From [Clostridium] fimetarium (GTDB taxonomy: Bacteria; Bacillota; Clostridia; Lachnospirales; Lachnospiraceae), in NCBI RefSeq assembly GCF_900111235.1, contig NZ_FOJI01000013.1, positions 60,957-124,956 on the forward strand: a stretch of 64,000 nt of DNA. Direction: 5' to 3'. Below the pieces are notes generated by a model, which made no database searches, was not told where the DNA came from, and worked only from the letters and a program-made list of their open reading frames with translations. A program made the translations under genes and the position numbers. Positions 44,189-54,017 of the stretch are shown here, one piece after another (the stretch's first letter is position 1; the number at the start of each line of letters is the position of its first letter).

Positions 44189-45888
44189 AAGTTCCAGTGA
44201 ATGACAATTTCTTGTGTATTTTCTTCTGTCGATTCATGTCCCCGCATTTCAACATTTTCCGACTCATTCATTTTCGTTTCATTAATTTGCATTTCTTCTT
44301 TTTTTATTTCATTATGCTGCGTCTCACCAATTTCAATTAAAGAGATGAAATCATTCACTAATTCAAACGTTAGCTTGTCAAAATCAGCATATTTATTAAC
44401 CAAGAAATCCAAATTCTTTCCCCTAACCAACTCCAATTCATATTGTTCGTTTTTACGATCAATGGTTTGGTTTTTATCTTTTAGCAACTGATTATTTTCG
44501 CTGAATGTTTTTTTAAGTTCAATATATTCACATTCAGATAAGACTCCCTTGACTTTATCTAAATACAAATTTGAAAGTGCTTTCTCATTATCCGTTATTT
44601 CTTTGGAATTTTTAATGATTAGATTTAAATTCTTATCGATTTTATTGTTTATTTCACTATATATTTTAATGTGAGATTTTATTTCTTCAACATTTTCTTT
44701 ATTTTCAAGGCATGTATAAATTATTTTATGTATTTCTTTTGCAACATATTGTTCTAAATAATCATATCGTATTGAATGCCTCGTACATTCTGTTAATTTA
44801 CTTTTTTTTGCCAGCTGACACAAAAAATAATCATGTCCATGCGCCAATCGTCCAGAAGTCTTTGTCATTATACTTTTGCAATCTTTACAAATAATCTTTC
44901 CAGAAAATACATGCGGTTTATAATTTTTATTATTTATTAGGTGGTTGGGTGAAATTTTACAACTTTTTCTCCTGGTTTTTAATAACTTTTGCACTTTATA
45001 AAACACTTCTTCTGATATGATTGATTCATGATGATCTTTGACAATAATCCATTCTTCTCTTGGTGTAATAATTATTTTTTTACTTTTATAGCTTATCTTT
45101 TTTTCACGACCCTGCATCAGCCAGCCTATGTATGTTTCATTATTCAATATTCTTTTAATTGTAGTAGTTGACCAGATTCCCTTCTGGGTATATTTGCTAT
45201 TTGGTGTAGCATAATGAAATCCTTGTTCCTTCTTATACTGGACCGGTGTCGATATCTTTTCTTGTGACAATTTATCTGCAATACGGCTTACTCCTAGCCC
45301 ATTTAATGATAAGTTGTAAATATATCTAACTACCTCAGCTGCTTGATCGTCAATAATCAGTTTGTGTTTATCCTTTGGATCTTTTATATACCCAAATGTG
45401 GGAAATGCAGCAAGATTTTGCCCTTCCTTCATTTTTCTATTAAACACAGCTCTAATATTATTTGACAAATCCTCAACATACCAGTCATTTACCAAGCCGT
45501 TAATTTGCCTCGTCTTCTTATTTGCATAAACATCCGTATCAACGCCATCTACAACTCCTATAAATCGAATTCCCAGTAATGGAAAGAGCTCTTCAAGATA
45601 CTTTTCACTATGCTGCACATTTCTTGTAAACCTGGACTGCGTTTTGCACAAAACGATAGTAAACTTACCTAATTTTGCATTTGCAATTAGTCTTTCAAAT
45701 TCTGGCCTGTCTTCATATAATCCGCTATAATCGTCATCAATATAGATGCCTTCGGTTTCCATCTCATTTCTATTTGCATAATCGCTCAATAAATTAATTT
45801 GATTTTGAATACTTTCACTATTATCATATCGATTTACTTTATTTTCATCCTCCTTTGATAATCTTACATAGAAAGCGGCTCTTTCCAT
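44185..45888 (-). CDS. Large serine recombinase
   Basis: A 567-residue site-specific recombinase. Residues 1-150 are the resolvase-type catalytic domain, with the nucleophile serine in FYVRLSKEDEN and the conserved QSRFTRN arginine motif. A recombinase domain follows (FGYIKDPKDKHKLIIDDQAA). Then comes a zinc ribbon with CKDC around residue 335 and two further cysteines, and a lysine/glutamate-rich coiled coil at ~400-500. The tail is repetitive and polar (NETKMNESENVEM). It is the likely enzyme that integrated and could excise the surrounding 11-kb element. Confidence 0.93.
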   Translation of the reverse strand: MERAAFYVRLSKEDENKVNRYDNSESIQNQINLLSDYANRNEMETEGIYIDDDYSGLYEDRPEFERLIANAKLGKFTIVLCKTQSRFTRNVQHSEKYLEELFPLLGIRFIGVVDGVDTDVYANKKTRQINGLVNDWYVEDLSNNIRAVFNRKMKEGQNLAAFPTFGYIKDPKDKHKLIIDDQAAEVVRYIYNLSLNGLGVSRIADKLSQEKISTPVQYKKEQGFHYATPNSKYTQKGIWSTTTIKRILNNETYIGWLMQGREKKISYKSKKIIITPREEWIIVKDHHESIISEEVFYKVQKLLKTRRKSCKISPNHLINNKNYKPHVFSGKIICKDCKSIMTKTSGRLAHGHDYFLCQLAKKSKLTECTRHSIRYDYLEQYVAKEIHKIIYTCLENKENVEEIKSHIKIYSEINNKIDKNLNLIIKNSKEITDNEKALSNLYLDKVKGVLSECEYIELKKTFSENNQLLKDKNQTIDRKNEQYELELVRGKNLDFLVNKYADFDKLTFELVNDFISLIEIGETQHNEIKKEEMQINETKMNESENVEMRGHESTEENTQEIVIHWNF

Positions 45889-45927
45889 ATTAAGTTATAC
45901 CTCCCCTCTCAAGCATGCTTCAAAATC

Positions 45928-46542
45928 TTATTTATCTTTAGCCCTTTTAATATAAAATAGCAACCCCGCTAAAACGAGAACAACGAGTAGAACAATCACA
46001 GTTATTTGTGTATATAAATCTACTCCGCCCCCAATTTTTTCCCAAGAAGCTCCAGCAGCTATGCCAAGATATACTAATATGATATTCCACAAAAGAGAGC
46101 CCATCGTAGTCAAAAGACAAAATATACCGAACTTCATCTTAGCCATACCTGCAGGGATTGAGATCAAACTTCGAATAACTGGTATACAACGACAGAATAA
46201 GACTGTACTTTTGCCTTTGCTATTAAACCAATCAGTCGCTTTAAAAACATCTGCTTTTTTAAAATGTAGAATCTGCCCAACTTTTCCTTCAAGTAAGTTT
46301 CCAAGACGTTCTGCTGAAAGAAACCAACCCACACCATACAATACCATTGCACCTAACAAAGAACCTATTGTCGCAGCTATAATCACACCCCATGCTGTTA
46401 AACTTGTGTGCAGTGTCATAACTCCGCCAAATGTGAGAATGACTTCTGACGGAATTGGTGGAAATATATTCTCTAGCGCAATTAACAATATAATACCGAC
46501 ATATCCATATTGGTTCATAATATCAATAATCCAGCTTTGCAT
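45928..46542 (-). CDS. DedA family membrane protein
   Basis: A 204-residue DedA/SNARE-associated membrane protein with about five hydrophobic segments. Family hallmarks are ENIFPPIPSEVILTFGG near residue 25 and the FLCR-like FCRCIPVIRSLISIPAGMAKM near residue 115. DedA proteins are lipid scramblases or transporters that recycle envelope lipids and affect membrane energetics. It is the gene nearest the recombinase inside the element. AGGAG lies before the ATG. Confidence 0.93.
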   Translation of the reverse strand: MQSWIIDIMNQYGYVGIILLIALENIFPPIPSEVILTFGGVMTLHTSLTAWGVIIAATIGSLLGAMVLYGVGWFLSAERLGNLLEGKVGQILHFKKADVFKATDWFNSKGKSTVLFCRCIPVIRSLISIPAGMAKMKFGIFCLLTTMGSLLWNIILVYLGIAAGASWEKIGGGVDLYTQITVIVLLVVLVLAGLLFYIKRAKDK

Positions 46543-46777
46543 AAATTGTTCTTTCTCCTTTTAGTTGTTTTAAACTTTCTTTTATATATCTTAAAATTAA
46601 TTTAATATACAAAAAAATAATTATTTATATTACATCTATTCTAATATATGAATTGTAAATTTATATATAATTAGAATTCATAAAAGTTATTTTATCTTGG
46701 TTAATACTAATAATCTTAGTATTACTTTAATTTGTAACTCTAAGTCAATAATATAATATTCTCAAATATTAAAACTG

Positions 46778-46818
46778 CAAAAAAAGCCATGCAACCAATA
46801 TCTGCATGACTTTTTTTA
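46778..46818 (-). terminator. Terminator after the UPF0303 gene
   Basis: CATGCA pairs with TGCATG, extended by flanking AAAAA/TTTTT, ending in seven T on the minus strand. It lies about 20 bases past the stop at 46837. Confidence 0.85.
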
Positions 46819-46836
46819 TAGTTAATTTGTAACCTT

Positions 46837-47310
46837 TTACATTTTGAAATCTCTTTCCAAAACATCAATAATGATTCCATGATCCATTGTATGCGCAAAT
46901 CCAGATACCGTAATCGTTCCGATTGCACCATCACAATTTTTTAATCGAATTGGAAAAGCACCGCCCACTGATACATATTCATAAGGTGATAAGCTCCATT
47001 TCTCATCCATTGTCATTCCTATATCTGCCAGAAAATAATAGGCCCACAGACTGCTATGACCACTATGAACTGCTATTTTTTTCTTTCTTTCAATCATCAA
47101 ATCATTACTTGGTGCATTTCCATTGCTTGAATAATGAAATAAACATCTTCCAAATGCAAATATATCAATCGCTATCTTATTATTACGGCTTTTTGCTTCT
47201 GCAATAAGTGCATTCCCTATCTTTAAAGCCATTTCTGAGTCAAATTCGTCAAAGACTAATTTATTCTCCTGTTCTTCCATCAATTCCATTAATTCATGAT
47301 CTGTTTTCAT
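46837..47310 (-). CDS. UPF0303/HbpS-like protein
   Basis: A 157-residue soluble protein of the UPF0303 group in the HbpS/GlcG-like fold. Typical segments are IAIDIFAFGRCLFHYS, NDLMIERKKK and the glycine-rich GGAFPIRLKNCDGAIGTITVSG. Some HbpS relatives bind heme, but no function is certain here. The start at 47310 has GAGG 6 bases upstream. It follows the aldo/keto reductase gene by 14 bases and ends at a terminator, so it closes the sugar-related operon of the element. Confidence 0.88.
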   Translation of the reverse strand: MKTDHELMELMEEQENKLVFDEFDSEMALKIGNALIAEAKSRNNKIAIDIFAFGRCLFHYSSNGNAPSNDLMIERKKKIAVHSGHSSLWAYYFLADIGMTMDEKWSLSPYEYVSVGGAFPIRLKNCDGAIGTITVSGFAHTMDHGIIIDVLERDFKM

Positions 47311-47324
47311 GTTCTTCCTCATTT

Positions 47325-48293
47325 CTATTTAAAGTAATTAGTACGTCCATTCAATAATTCTTTTCCAATTTCTTCGCACTTTATCATTGTATCATCATCT
47401 AATGAGATTCCATTCATTGCTGTTATATTTTGCTGAAGTTGTTCTAGTCGACTGACTCCGCTTATGACAGAATCAACATAAGGATGTGCGATACACCATT
47501 TCATTGATAATTCCAACAAAGAAATTTCTTTGTCTGCCGCTATCTTTTCCAATTTCTTGATAATCTCAAAGTTTTCAGATTTCCAATAACGAGCCATATA
47601 ATTTGCCTTTTCAGCAAATCTTCCTTCTGTAGGTAGTTGATTAAAGTCGTACTTTCCACTTAATAGACCGCCTGCAATCGGATTATATACAGTCATACCC
47701 AAATGATGTTTTTGAATACATGGTACTAACTCGGATTCAACCTCCCTGTTCAGCAGATTATATAAGTTCTGTGTAACTATCGGTGCAGTAAAGTTTCGCT
47801 TATCTGCAGTTCCTAACATATCGCTTACTTGCCAAGCTGGGAAATTACTAATTCCGATATATCTTACTTTACCAGAACGAACTAAAGTTGTCATTGTATC
47901 AAAAGTTTCTTCAAAGTCAACATCATCGTCCATTGCATGTAGATAATAAATGTCAATATAGTCGGTCCGTAAATTCTTGAGGCTGTTATCTACCTGCTTT
48001 AATATATGGCGCCTGTTTAATCCACTGTTATTGACTTCATCTCCTACTTTGAACCGAACCTTTGTTGCAAGGATAATCTCTTCTCTACGGCCTTCTAAAG
48101 CCTCACCAACAATACGTTCACTTTCACCTGCATTGTAAGCATCTGCAGTATCAATAAAATTAACACCATTTTCAATTGCATAATTAATAATTTTAAAACT
48201 ATCTTCTTTACTTGTCTGTGAACCAAACATCATAGTTCCTAAGCACATTTCAGATACCTTTATACCTGTTCCATTCATTTTTTTGTAATTCAT
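47325..48293 (-). CDS. Aldo/keto reductase
   Basis: A 322-residue NAD(P)H-dependent reductase of the AKR barrel. The opening GIKVSEMCLGTMMFGSQ and FIDTADAYNAGESERIVGEAL carry the catalytic aspartate and tyrosine, with the lysine in ILATKVRFKVGD and the histidine in DIYYLHAMD. It probably interconverts a sugar or polyol carbonyl. It sits between a Gfo/Idh gene and the UPF0303 gene in the element's metabolic operon. GGGAG is 6 bases before the ATG. Confidence 0.92.
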   Translation of the reverse strand: MNYKKMNGTGIKVSEMCLGTMMFGSQTSKEDSFKIINYAIENGVNFIDTADAYNAGESERIVGEALEGRREEIILATKVRFKVGDEVNNSGLNRRHILKQVDNSLKNLRTDYIDIYYLHAMDDDVDFEETFDTMTTLVRSGKVRYIGISNFPAWQVSDMLGTADKRNFTAPIVTQNLYNLLNREVESELVPCIQKHHLGMTVYNPIAGGLLSGKYDFNQLPTEGRFAEKANYMARYWKSENFEIIKKLEKIAADKEISLLELSMKWCIAHPYVDSVISGVSRLEQLQQNITAMNGISLDDDTMIKCEEIGKELLNGRTNYFK

Positions 48294-48323
48294 TACTATC
48301 TCCCTTCATTCCTATTATGTTTT

Positions 48324-49382
48324 CTACATCATCCAATTTTGTGACTGCATCTTAATTTCCTGATTTGGATTTGCCAAGGCTTCCTGCATCAAAATTGTAA
48401 TATATGCATCCTGCATTGCATCCGCAAGCGGATAGACTTCTTTACAAGTCAAGCTATATTCCTTCATTCCTGACATTAATCCTGCAATCGCAGTTTCATC
48501 CTCCGAAAGTCCACAATCATTATAAGGGCACTGATATACGCTTTTCCCTTCAAACTTTACGCTCTCAATCTGGCCACTTTCAAACTTTTCTATCGTTATT
48601 TCAGACTCATGTGACATATTTTCTTCATCAAGATAACGAAATGTATCGTTAACCATTTCTCCTTTGATGCCCTGAACCTGCATATAGAGACTTCGGATTG
48701 TTGAACGATACTGAATCGATGAGAAATCATAAAATGCCATTTTTCCATTTTCAAATTCAAATGTAAGGCGATCTCTTTCCTTATCAGCCACTCTGCCATC
48801 AAACAGCGATTCATAGCGAGTTAACGTTTCCGTTACTGGATATTTATGCTTTTTCCCATATATCGTTACATTTTCAAAGCCAGTACCTAGTATCTTTCGA
48901 ATAATGCTTGCTGCATGGTAGTCATGTATTGCGCTAATTGTGACATTATATGGGTCGCCCAAAATCTTGCTATCTAATATATCTAACTTTCCTTTATAAG
49001 TAGGATAAAGAAAATACTGTTCTGCTACCTGCAATTTTGCACCTTGTTCATGCATTTGCCACAAGTCTTGCAGCTCTTCTAATTTCAAACTTGGAGGTGT
49101 TTCGCAAAGTACTGCGAATCCTTTTTTCATCCACTCTTTACTAACCTCATAAATTGAAGTTTTATTGACAGCAACCACCACGAAATCCGGACTATAGGAG
49201 ACACATTCTTCGATTGACGTCGTTGTATGAATATTATTTTCGCGTGCAATCTTTTCGGCCTTTTCAGTCGTTCTGCAGTACATTGCACATAGTTCAAACA
49301 TTTCTGGCAATGCTTTTGCAATCCTTACGTAATACATGGAGCGCCATCCCGAACCAATAATGATAAATTTACTCTTTCCCAT
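48324..49382 (-). CDS. Gfo/Idh/MocA-like oxidoreductase (divergent)
   Basis: A 352-residue NAD(P)-dependent oxidoreductase. The Rossmann opening is KFIIIGSGWRSMYYVRIA, an unusual loop for this family, and the usual EKP motif reads LCETPPSLKLEEL, so lysine is missing from it. The start at 49382 has GGTGG 8 bases upstream and sits 2 bases before the MBL stop region. The substrate is unknown. It may be a dehydrogenase with altered chemistry or a structural relative. Confidence 0.85.
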   Translation of the reverse strand: MGKSKFIIIGSGWRSMYYVRIAKALPEMFELCAMYCRTTEKAEKIARENNIHTTTSIEECVSYSPDFVVVAVNKTSIYEVSKEWMKKGFAVLCETPPSLKLEELQDLWQMHEQGAKLQVAEQYFLYPTYKGKLDILDSKILGDPYNVTISAIHDYHAASIIRKILGTGFENVTIYGKKHKYPVTETLTRYESLFDGRVADKERDRLTFEFENGKMAFYDFSSIQYRSTIRSLYMQVQGIKGEMVNDTFRYLDEENMSHESEITIEKFESGQIESVKFEGKSVYQCPYNDCGLSEDETAIAGLMSGMKEYSLTCKEVYPLADAMQDAYITILMQEALANPNQEIKMQSQNWMM

Positions 49383-49383
49383 A

Positions 49384-50016
49384 TCAATTACCACCTTCAC
49401 CTTCTATGTACGGATTATGAATTCGCTCATGCTCCATCGTTGTTTCTTCCTTGTGTCCAGGAAATATATGATAATCTCCTTCTAATTTAGAAAGCGCATT
49501 TATGGATTCAATCAGTTGTTTTTCATTTCCACCTGGAAGTGTTGTTTTCCCATGGTTCTCTCTCAACAGTGTGTCTCCAGAAAAAATGCAATTATCTAAT
49601 ATAATAGCCATTGATCCATCTGTATGCCCTGGCATTGCATAGAATTTGAAATGCAGTTCCTCTACCCAGATTTCATCATTTTCATGCACTAATATATCTG
49701 GTGTGACCTTTTTGTATGGTTCTATTACATATGGTCTAGAATTGATTAAAGCTTCATCTGCAAGCCTTGATGCATCTGTTTTGGATATAACCACAGGTAT
49801 ATGATATTCATCTTTTAAATCACTTGCAGCTAATATATGGTCTGTATGACCATGCGTAATAAAAATATACTTTGGTATTAAATTATTACTTTCAATCACC
49901 TGCACAAATTTAATTGCACAATCTGCAGGATCTATAACTACACAATTACCGTTATCAGACGCAATAATATAACAATTTGTGTGGCACGCACCCAATACTA
50001 TTTTTATTATTTTCAT
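49384..50016 (-). CDS. MBL fold metallohydrolase
   Basis: A 210-residue zinc hydrolase of the glyoxalase II type. The metal motif THGHTDHILA is near residue 53, with further ligands in MPGHTDGSM and FSGDTL, and a late FPGHKEETT histidine. It hydrolyses a thioester or lactone-like substrate that cannot be named. It lies between the AEC transporter and a Gfo/Idh gene within the element. Confidence 0.92.
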   Translation of the reverse strand: MKIIKIVLGACHTNCYIIASDNGNCVVIDPADCAIKFVQVIESNNLIPKYIFITHGHTDHILAASDLKDEYHIPVVISKTDASRLADEALINSRPYVIEPYKKVTPDILVHENDEIWVEELHFKFYAMPGHTDGSMAIILDNCIFSGDTLLRENHGKTTLPGGNEKQLIESINALSKLEGDYHIFPGHKEETTMEHERIHNPYIEGEGGN

Positions 50017-50065
50017 ATAAATTAGCCTTTCTTATATAAATTATGATTATTTAAATTTAAAATCA

Positions 50066-50992
50066 TTATGTGAGAAGCAAAGAAACTACAATTGGTATCG
50101 TAATCACTGATAAAGCTGTTGAAACAACAATATTTCGAATAAGAAGTCTTGTATCAGAATGATGTTCATTTGCAATCATCATTATTAAAGCAGCTACTGG
50201 CATTCCATTTGTTATTGTAACAATACTTGTCATGTAATCGCTCACTCCCAATAGTTTGCAGATTGCAAATGACAATATCGGTAGAACTAATAAACGCACG
50301 CTTGAAAATGCATAACAATGCCAGTCAAGCAAAGATTCTTTCAATGGATACAATGCTAATGTTGAACCTAGAAGAATCATTGACAAAGGCGCAGTAACAT
50401 TTCCCACCATATAAATTGTGTCATATACAAATCCAGTTATGCGAAATCCTGAAGCAAAAATAATAAAAGCAAATATTGTTAAAACGAATCCCGGATTCAC
50501 AAGTTTTTTCCATTGAAGTTTTTGTTTATTATCATTGTCTGCTTTTGCAAAACACAAAACTGCATATGTGTAAGCAAATATATTAAACGAAAAATGCAAC
50601 ATAGAAGAATAAAATACTGCTCCCATTCCAAGTATTGACTGCAATACTGGATATCCCATAAAAGCATTGTTTGAAAATACAAGCATGCATTCATAAACCG
50701 GCCTGTCCTTCTTTGGAAAACGACATACAGTAACGACTAGCTTTCCAAACAAGATAAATCCTATATACATCAAAAATCCAGCTCCAAGAATAATTAAAAC
50801 CTGTGCTCTATTATCAGTTGAAGCACTTAATGATGATGCTATAATCAAAAGGGGTGCCGTAACCTTTGCTATGAGAGATGATATTTTTATATTAGTATGT
50901 GTATCTAAAATACCAACTTTATTTAGTATAAAACCTAGAATCAGTATGAAAAATAGCTTCAGCATTACCTGAATTATCACTTGAACATCCAT
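50066..50992 (-). CDS. AEC family transporter
   Basis: A 308-residue membrane protein of the auxin efflux carrier family with about ten hydrophobic segments. Family features include NNAFMGYPVLQSILG near residue 110 and the paired five-helix repeat. AEC transporters in bacteria move carboxylates such as malate. Its start overlaps the stop of the preceding Gfo/Idh gene by one base (TAATG), so the two are coupled. It probably moves the substrate or product of the element's oxidoreductases. Confidence 0.9.
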   Translation of the reverse strand: MDVQVIIQVMLKLFFILILGFILNKVGILDTHTNIKISSLIAKVTAPLLIIASSLSASTDNRAQVLIILGAGFLMYIGFILFGKLVVTVCRFPKKDRPVYECMLVFSNNAFMGYPVLQSILGMGAVFYSSMLHFSFNIFAYTYAVLCFAKADNDNKQKLQWKKLVNPGFVLTIFAFIIFASGFRITGFVYDTIYMVGNVTAPLSMILLGSTLALYPLKESLLDWHCYAFSSVRLLVLPILSFAICKLLGVSDYMTSIVTITNGMPVAALIMMIANEHHSDTRLLIRNIVVSTALSVITIPIVVSLLLT

Positions 50993-52125
50993 TAAATGCT
51001 CCCCTTTTCCAACGCAATATGCTCTTGTAACATTTTATCATATACAAATGCATCAATTGGAAATGTTATTTTCTGATTCAGCCAAGCAGACATATATGCT
51101 GCATTTGAAATTTCCAAGGTGTTGCTACCATCTTTTCCTGAAGCAATCAGATCTGTTCCGTCTAAAACAGCTTCGCTAAAATTATTCAGAATAATTTCAT
51201 ATGGTTCACTTGGTGCATCACAGATAATCGTCTCGCTTGTTGTCTTCATGTTATCTCTAGTATTAATCTTTGCTGTCATTCCATATTCCACAGCATCCGC
51301 TTCATTTCTTTCGACTTCTATTTTATTACCATACATACTGATTTTTCCCTTAGAGCCAATGATGGAAAGCTTTTCCTCACGTTGTATTTCTCCAGTCGTC
51401 AAGATAAATACGGCGCTTTTCTTATTTGGATATTCCATAAGTAAGGTTGCTTCATCATCCACTTCAAAGTCATTGTATTTTCCAAATGGGATATCAGCGA
51501 TTATTGCTTCTGGCATTCCAAACATCCACTGCCAATAATCCAAGATGTGTTGTCCTTGATTGATTAGAGCACCACCACCTTCTCCAGCCCAACTGCTTCT
51601 CCAACTTCCAGATTCATGATAGAACTTTGTTCTGTAATAAATGCTGTTTTCAAGAATCATACGATCAATCGTTCCAATTGTATTCTCCTGCAATAACTGT
51701 TTTAGCTTTTTAATGACTGGATATGTGCGAAGATGAAACATCATTGCATATTTTTTTCCTGCCTTATAAGCCGCAACTTCCATTTTTTTAGCATCAATTA
51801 ATGAAACGCCTGCAGGTTTTTCACAAAACACATGTTTCCCCAGTTCAAATGCCTCAATAGCAAGTTGTGGATGTGACTTATGTGGTGTCGTTATTAAAAC
51901 CGCATCATATAAGTCTCCATTTGAAAACAATTCATCGCTGCTCGAAAAAATCTGCACGCCATCATTCAGATTTTCTCTTACCCACTTTTTACTATCCTCA
52001 CTTCTTGCACATACCGCAGTTAAGACCATTCTTTTCACTTTTCCATCGTTAATCATTGTCGCATATTTCATACCCATATTACCAACTCCAATGATTGCCA
52101 TTCTTACAATATTATTTTCGCTCAT
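50992..52125 (-). CDS. Gfo/Idh/MocA family oxidoreductase, paralog A
   Basis: A 377-residue NAD(P)-dependent dehydrogenase. It has the Rossmann motif MAIIGVGNMGMKYATMI, the EKP motif in HVFCEKPAGVSLIDAK near residue 93, and GGGALINQGQHILDYWQWMFG with the catalytic histidine near residue 190. It is closely related along its whole length to the gene at 52887-54017, differing mainly in scattered positions. AAAGGAG precedes the ATG. A sugar or inositol-like substrate is likely. Confidence 0.93.
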   Translation of the reverse strand: MSENNIVRMAIIGVGNMGMKYATMINDGKVKRMVLTAVCARSEDSKKWVRENLNDGVQIFSSSDELFSNGDLYDAVLITTPHKSHPQLAIEAFELGKHVFCEKPAGVSLIDAKKMEVAAYKAGKKYAMMFHLRTYPVIKKLKQLLQENTIGTIDRMILENSIYYRTKFYHESGSWRSSWAGEGGGALINQGQHILDYWQWMFGMPEAIIADIPFGKYNDFEVDDEATLLMEYPNKKSAVFILTTGEIQREEKLSIIGSKGKISMYGNKIEVERNEADAVEYGMTAKINTRDNMKTTSETIICDAPSEPYEIILNNFSEAVLDGTDLIASGKDGSNTLEISNAAYMSAWLNQKITFPIDAFVYDKMLQEHIALEKGSI

Positions 52126-52735
52126 TTGTATGCTCCTTTAATTATGCTTTTATTAAAACCTAGTATTATCTTTTTAACACTTTTTAATATTTTTCTAGTC
52201 TTACTCTTCTACTATTAAGTATTGTATCTTTCTCTTTTTATTATTGACTTTTCTTGTTTTTTATCTTATTTTATTTTTAGGATTCCATTAAGACTCTATT
52301 AAGACTCTATAAATACAATTATATAACAATAAATATGTATTTCCACTAATTTTAAGTTACAAAGCAAACTATTTACAGATATTTTCTTATTTAGATTATA
52401 TTATGATATATTCAAACTCAAATGTAACTCGAATGTAACGCGAGATGCCACTTTGTAAATCAAAAAGCAATCTTTGCAACTGATATTATGATATTTTTAC
52501 AATATTATTATTGGTGGTTTATGGATGTGTTTATAAATGTATTTTAAATATGTTTATGAATGTGTTTATGGATATATATAGGATGCGCATCTAGATGAGT
52601 ATATGGATGCATATACGCGGATCACCAGAAGATAAAACCTAAAAAACACTATCAATCACAATCTCCCGTAATCAACAGTGTAAATTATTATACTTTTTTT
52701 AAGACCCAAATTTGATTTAATTATCAAAACCAATT
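52126..52735. other. AT-rich spacer between two dehydrogenase paralogs
   Basis: No gene is visible. It contains degenerate repeats of the type tgtttatgaatgtgttta around 52510-52610 and ends at hairpin repeat copy 4. The promoter of the paralog A operon should lie here, but I cannot pick a convincing one. Confidence 0.5.
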
Positions 52736-52868
52736 TCACAATGTAACCCGTGAATAATGATTTATAAATATGAATTTCGTCGCAGACCGGCTGAAAGTAG
52801 CGCAGCTACTTGAAGGAAAGGCAAGACAAATCCATATTTATAAATCATTATTCACTCGATTCCCCCCT
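52736..52868. repeat. Long hairpin repeat, copy 4
   Basis: The palindrome runs from gtgaataatgattt (52750) to aaatcattattcac (52855). The conserved parts are cgcagaccggctgaaa and gaaggaaaggcaagac. The apical stem is aagtagc/gctactt, a compensated variant of the stem in the other copies. It starts about 20 bases past the stop of paralog B. Confidence 0.88.
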
Positions 52869-52886
52869 GTCCAATACTTTTTAAAT

Positions 52887-54017
52887 TCAATCAAATTTTT
52901 CCTGCTCGATATGTTCCTTTAACAATTTTTCATAAACAATTTCGTCAATTGGCAATGTTATCTTTTGATTAAGCCATGCAGACATATAAGCTGCATTGGT
53001 AATCTCCAGCGTTTTACATCCATCTTTTCCTGTTGAAATCAAATCTACTCCATCCAAGACAGCTTCACAGAAATTATTAAGCATTTTATCATACGCTTCT
53101 TCTGGCGCATCACACTCAATCGTCTCTCTTGTAGTATTCATATCATTTCTGCTGATAACAGTAGCTGTGCGACCATATTCTAAAGAATCCATAACATTTT
53201 TCACGATTACGATTTTATTACCGTACATACTTATTTTTCCCTTAGAACCAATGATGCAAAGTCGCTCCTCCCTTTGTATTTCACCTGTTGTTAGAATAAA
53301 TAGTCCCGTTACCTTATTCGGATATTCCATGAAGATTGTTGCTTCATCATCAACTTCAAAGTTGTTATACTTTCCAAACGGAATATTCGCGAATACTGCT
53401 TGGGGACTTCCAAACAGCCACTCCCAATAATTTAGGATATGCTGCCCCTGATTAATTAGTACGCCCCCACCCTCCCCGGTCCAGCTGCTTCTCCAACCCG
53501 CAGATTTATGATAATAATTAGTTCTGTAGTAATTACTGTTTTCAAGAATCATACGATTAATTGTTCCAATTGTATTTTCTTGTAATAGTTCTTTCAACTT
53601 TCTAATTACTGGATAGGTACGGTTATGATACATCATTGCATATTTTTTACCTGACATTTCCGCCGCTGCTTCCATTTTCTTTGCATCAATCAATGAAACG
53701 CCTGCCGGTTTTTCACAAAATACATGCTTTCCATGTTCAAACGCTTGTATGGTCAGTCTCGGATGTGATTTATGTGGTGTCGTTACCAAAACCGCATCAA
53801 ATAATTCCTTATGTAAAAAAAGTTCATCGCTGTTTGAAAAAATCCTAACGTCTTCATTTAAGTTTCCCCTTGCCCAACTTTTACCAATCTCACATGTTTC
53901 ACATACTGCAGTTAATATCATTCTTTGAACTTTACCATCTTCAATCTTTTTTGAATATTTTTTCCCCATATTACCAATACCGATAATAGCAATCCTTAAA
54001 ACATTATTTTCACTCAT
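52887..54017 (-). CDS. Gfo/Idh/MocA family oxidoreductase, paralog B
   Basis: A 376-residue close paralog of the 50992-52125 enzyme, with the same IAIIGIGNMGKKYSKKI, HVFCEKPAGVSLIDAK and GGGVLINQGQHILNYW motifs. The two genes are tandem on the same strand, separated by 760 bases, and probably arose by duplication. The start at 54017 has GGGGGAG 7 bases upstream; the frame to 54047 is less likely. Different cofactor or substrate preference is possible but cannot be read here. Confidence 0.92.
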   Translation of the reverse strand: MSENNVLRIAIIGIGNMGKKYSKKIEDGKVQRMILTAVCETCEIGKSWARGNLNEDVRIFSNSDELFLHKELFDAVLVTTPHKSHPRLTIQAFEHGKHVFCEKPAGVSLIDAKKMEAAAEMSGKKYAMMYHNRTYPVIRKLKELLQENTIGTINRMILENSNYYRTNYYHKSAGWRSSWTGEGGGVLINQGQHILNYWEWLFGSPQAVFANIPFGKYNNFEVDDEATIFMEYPNKVTGLFILTTGEIQREERLCIIGSKGKISMYGNKIVIVKNVMDSLEYGRTATVISRNDMNTTRETIECDAPEEAYDKMLNNFCEAVLDGVDLISTGKDGCKTLEITNAAYMSAWLNQKITLPIDEIVYEKLLKEHIEQEKFD

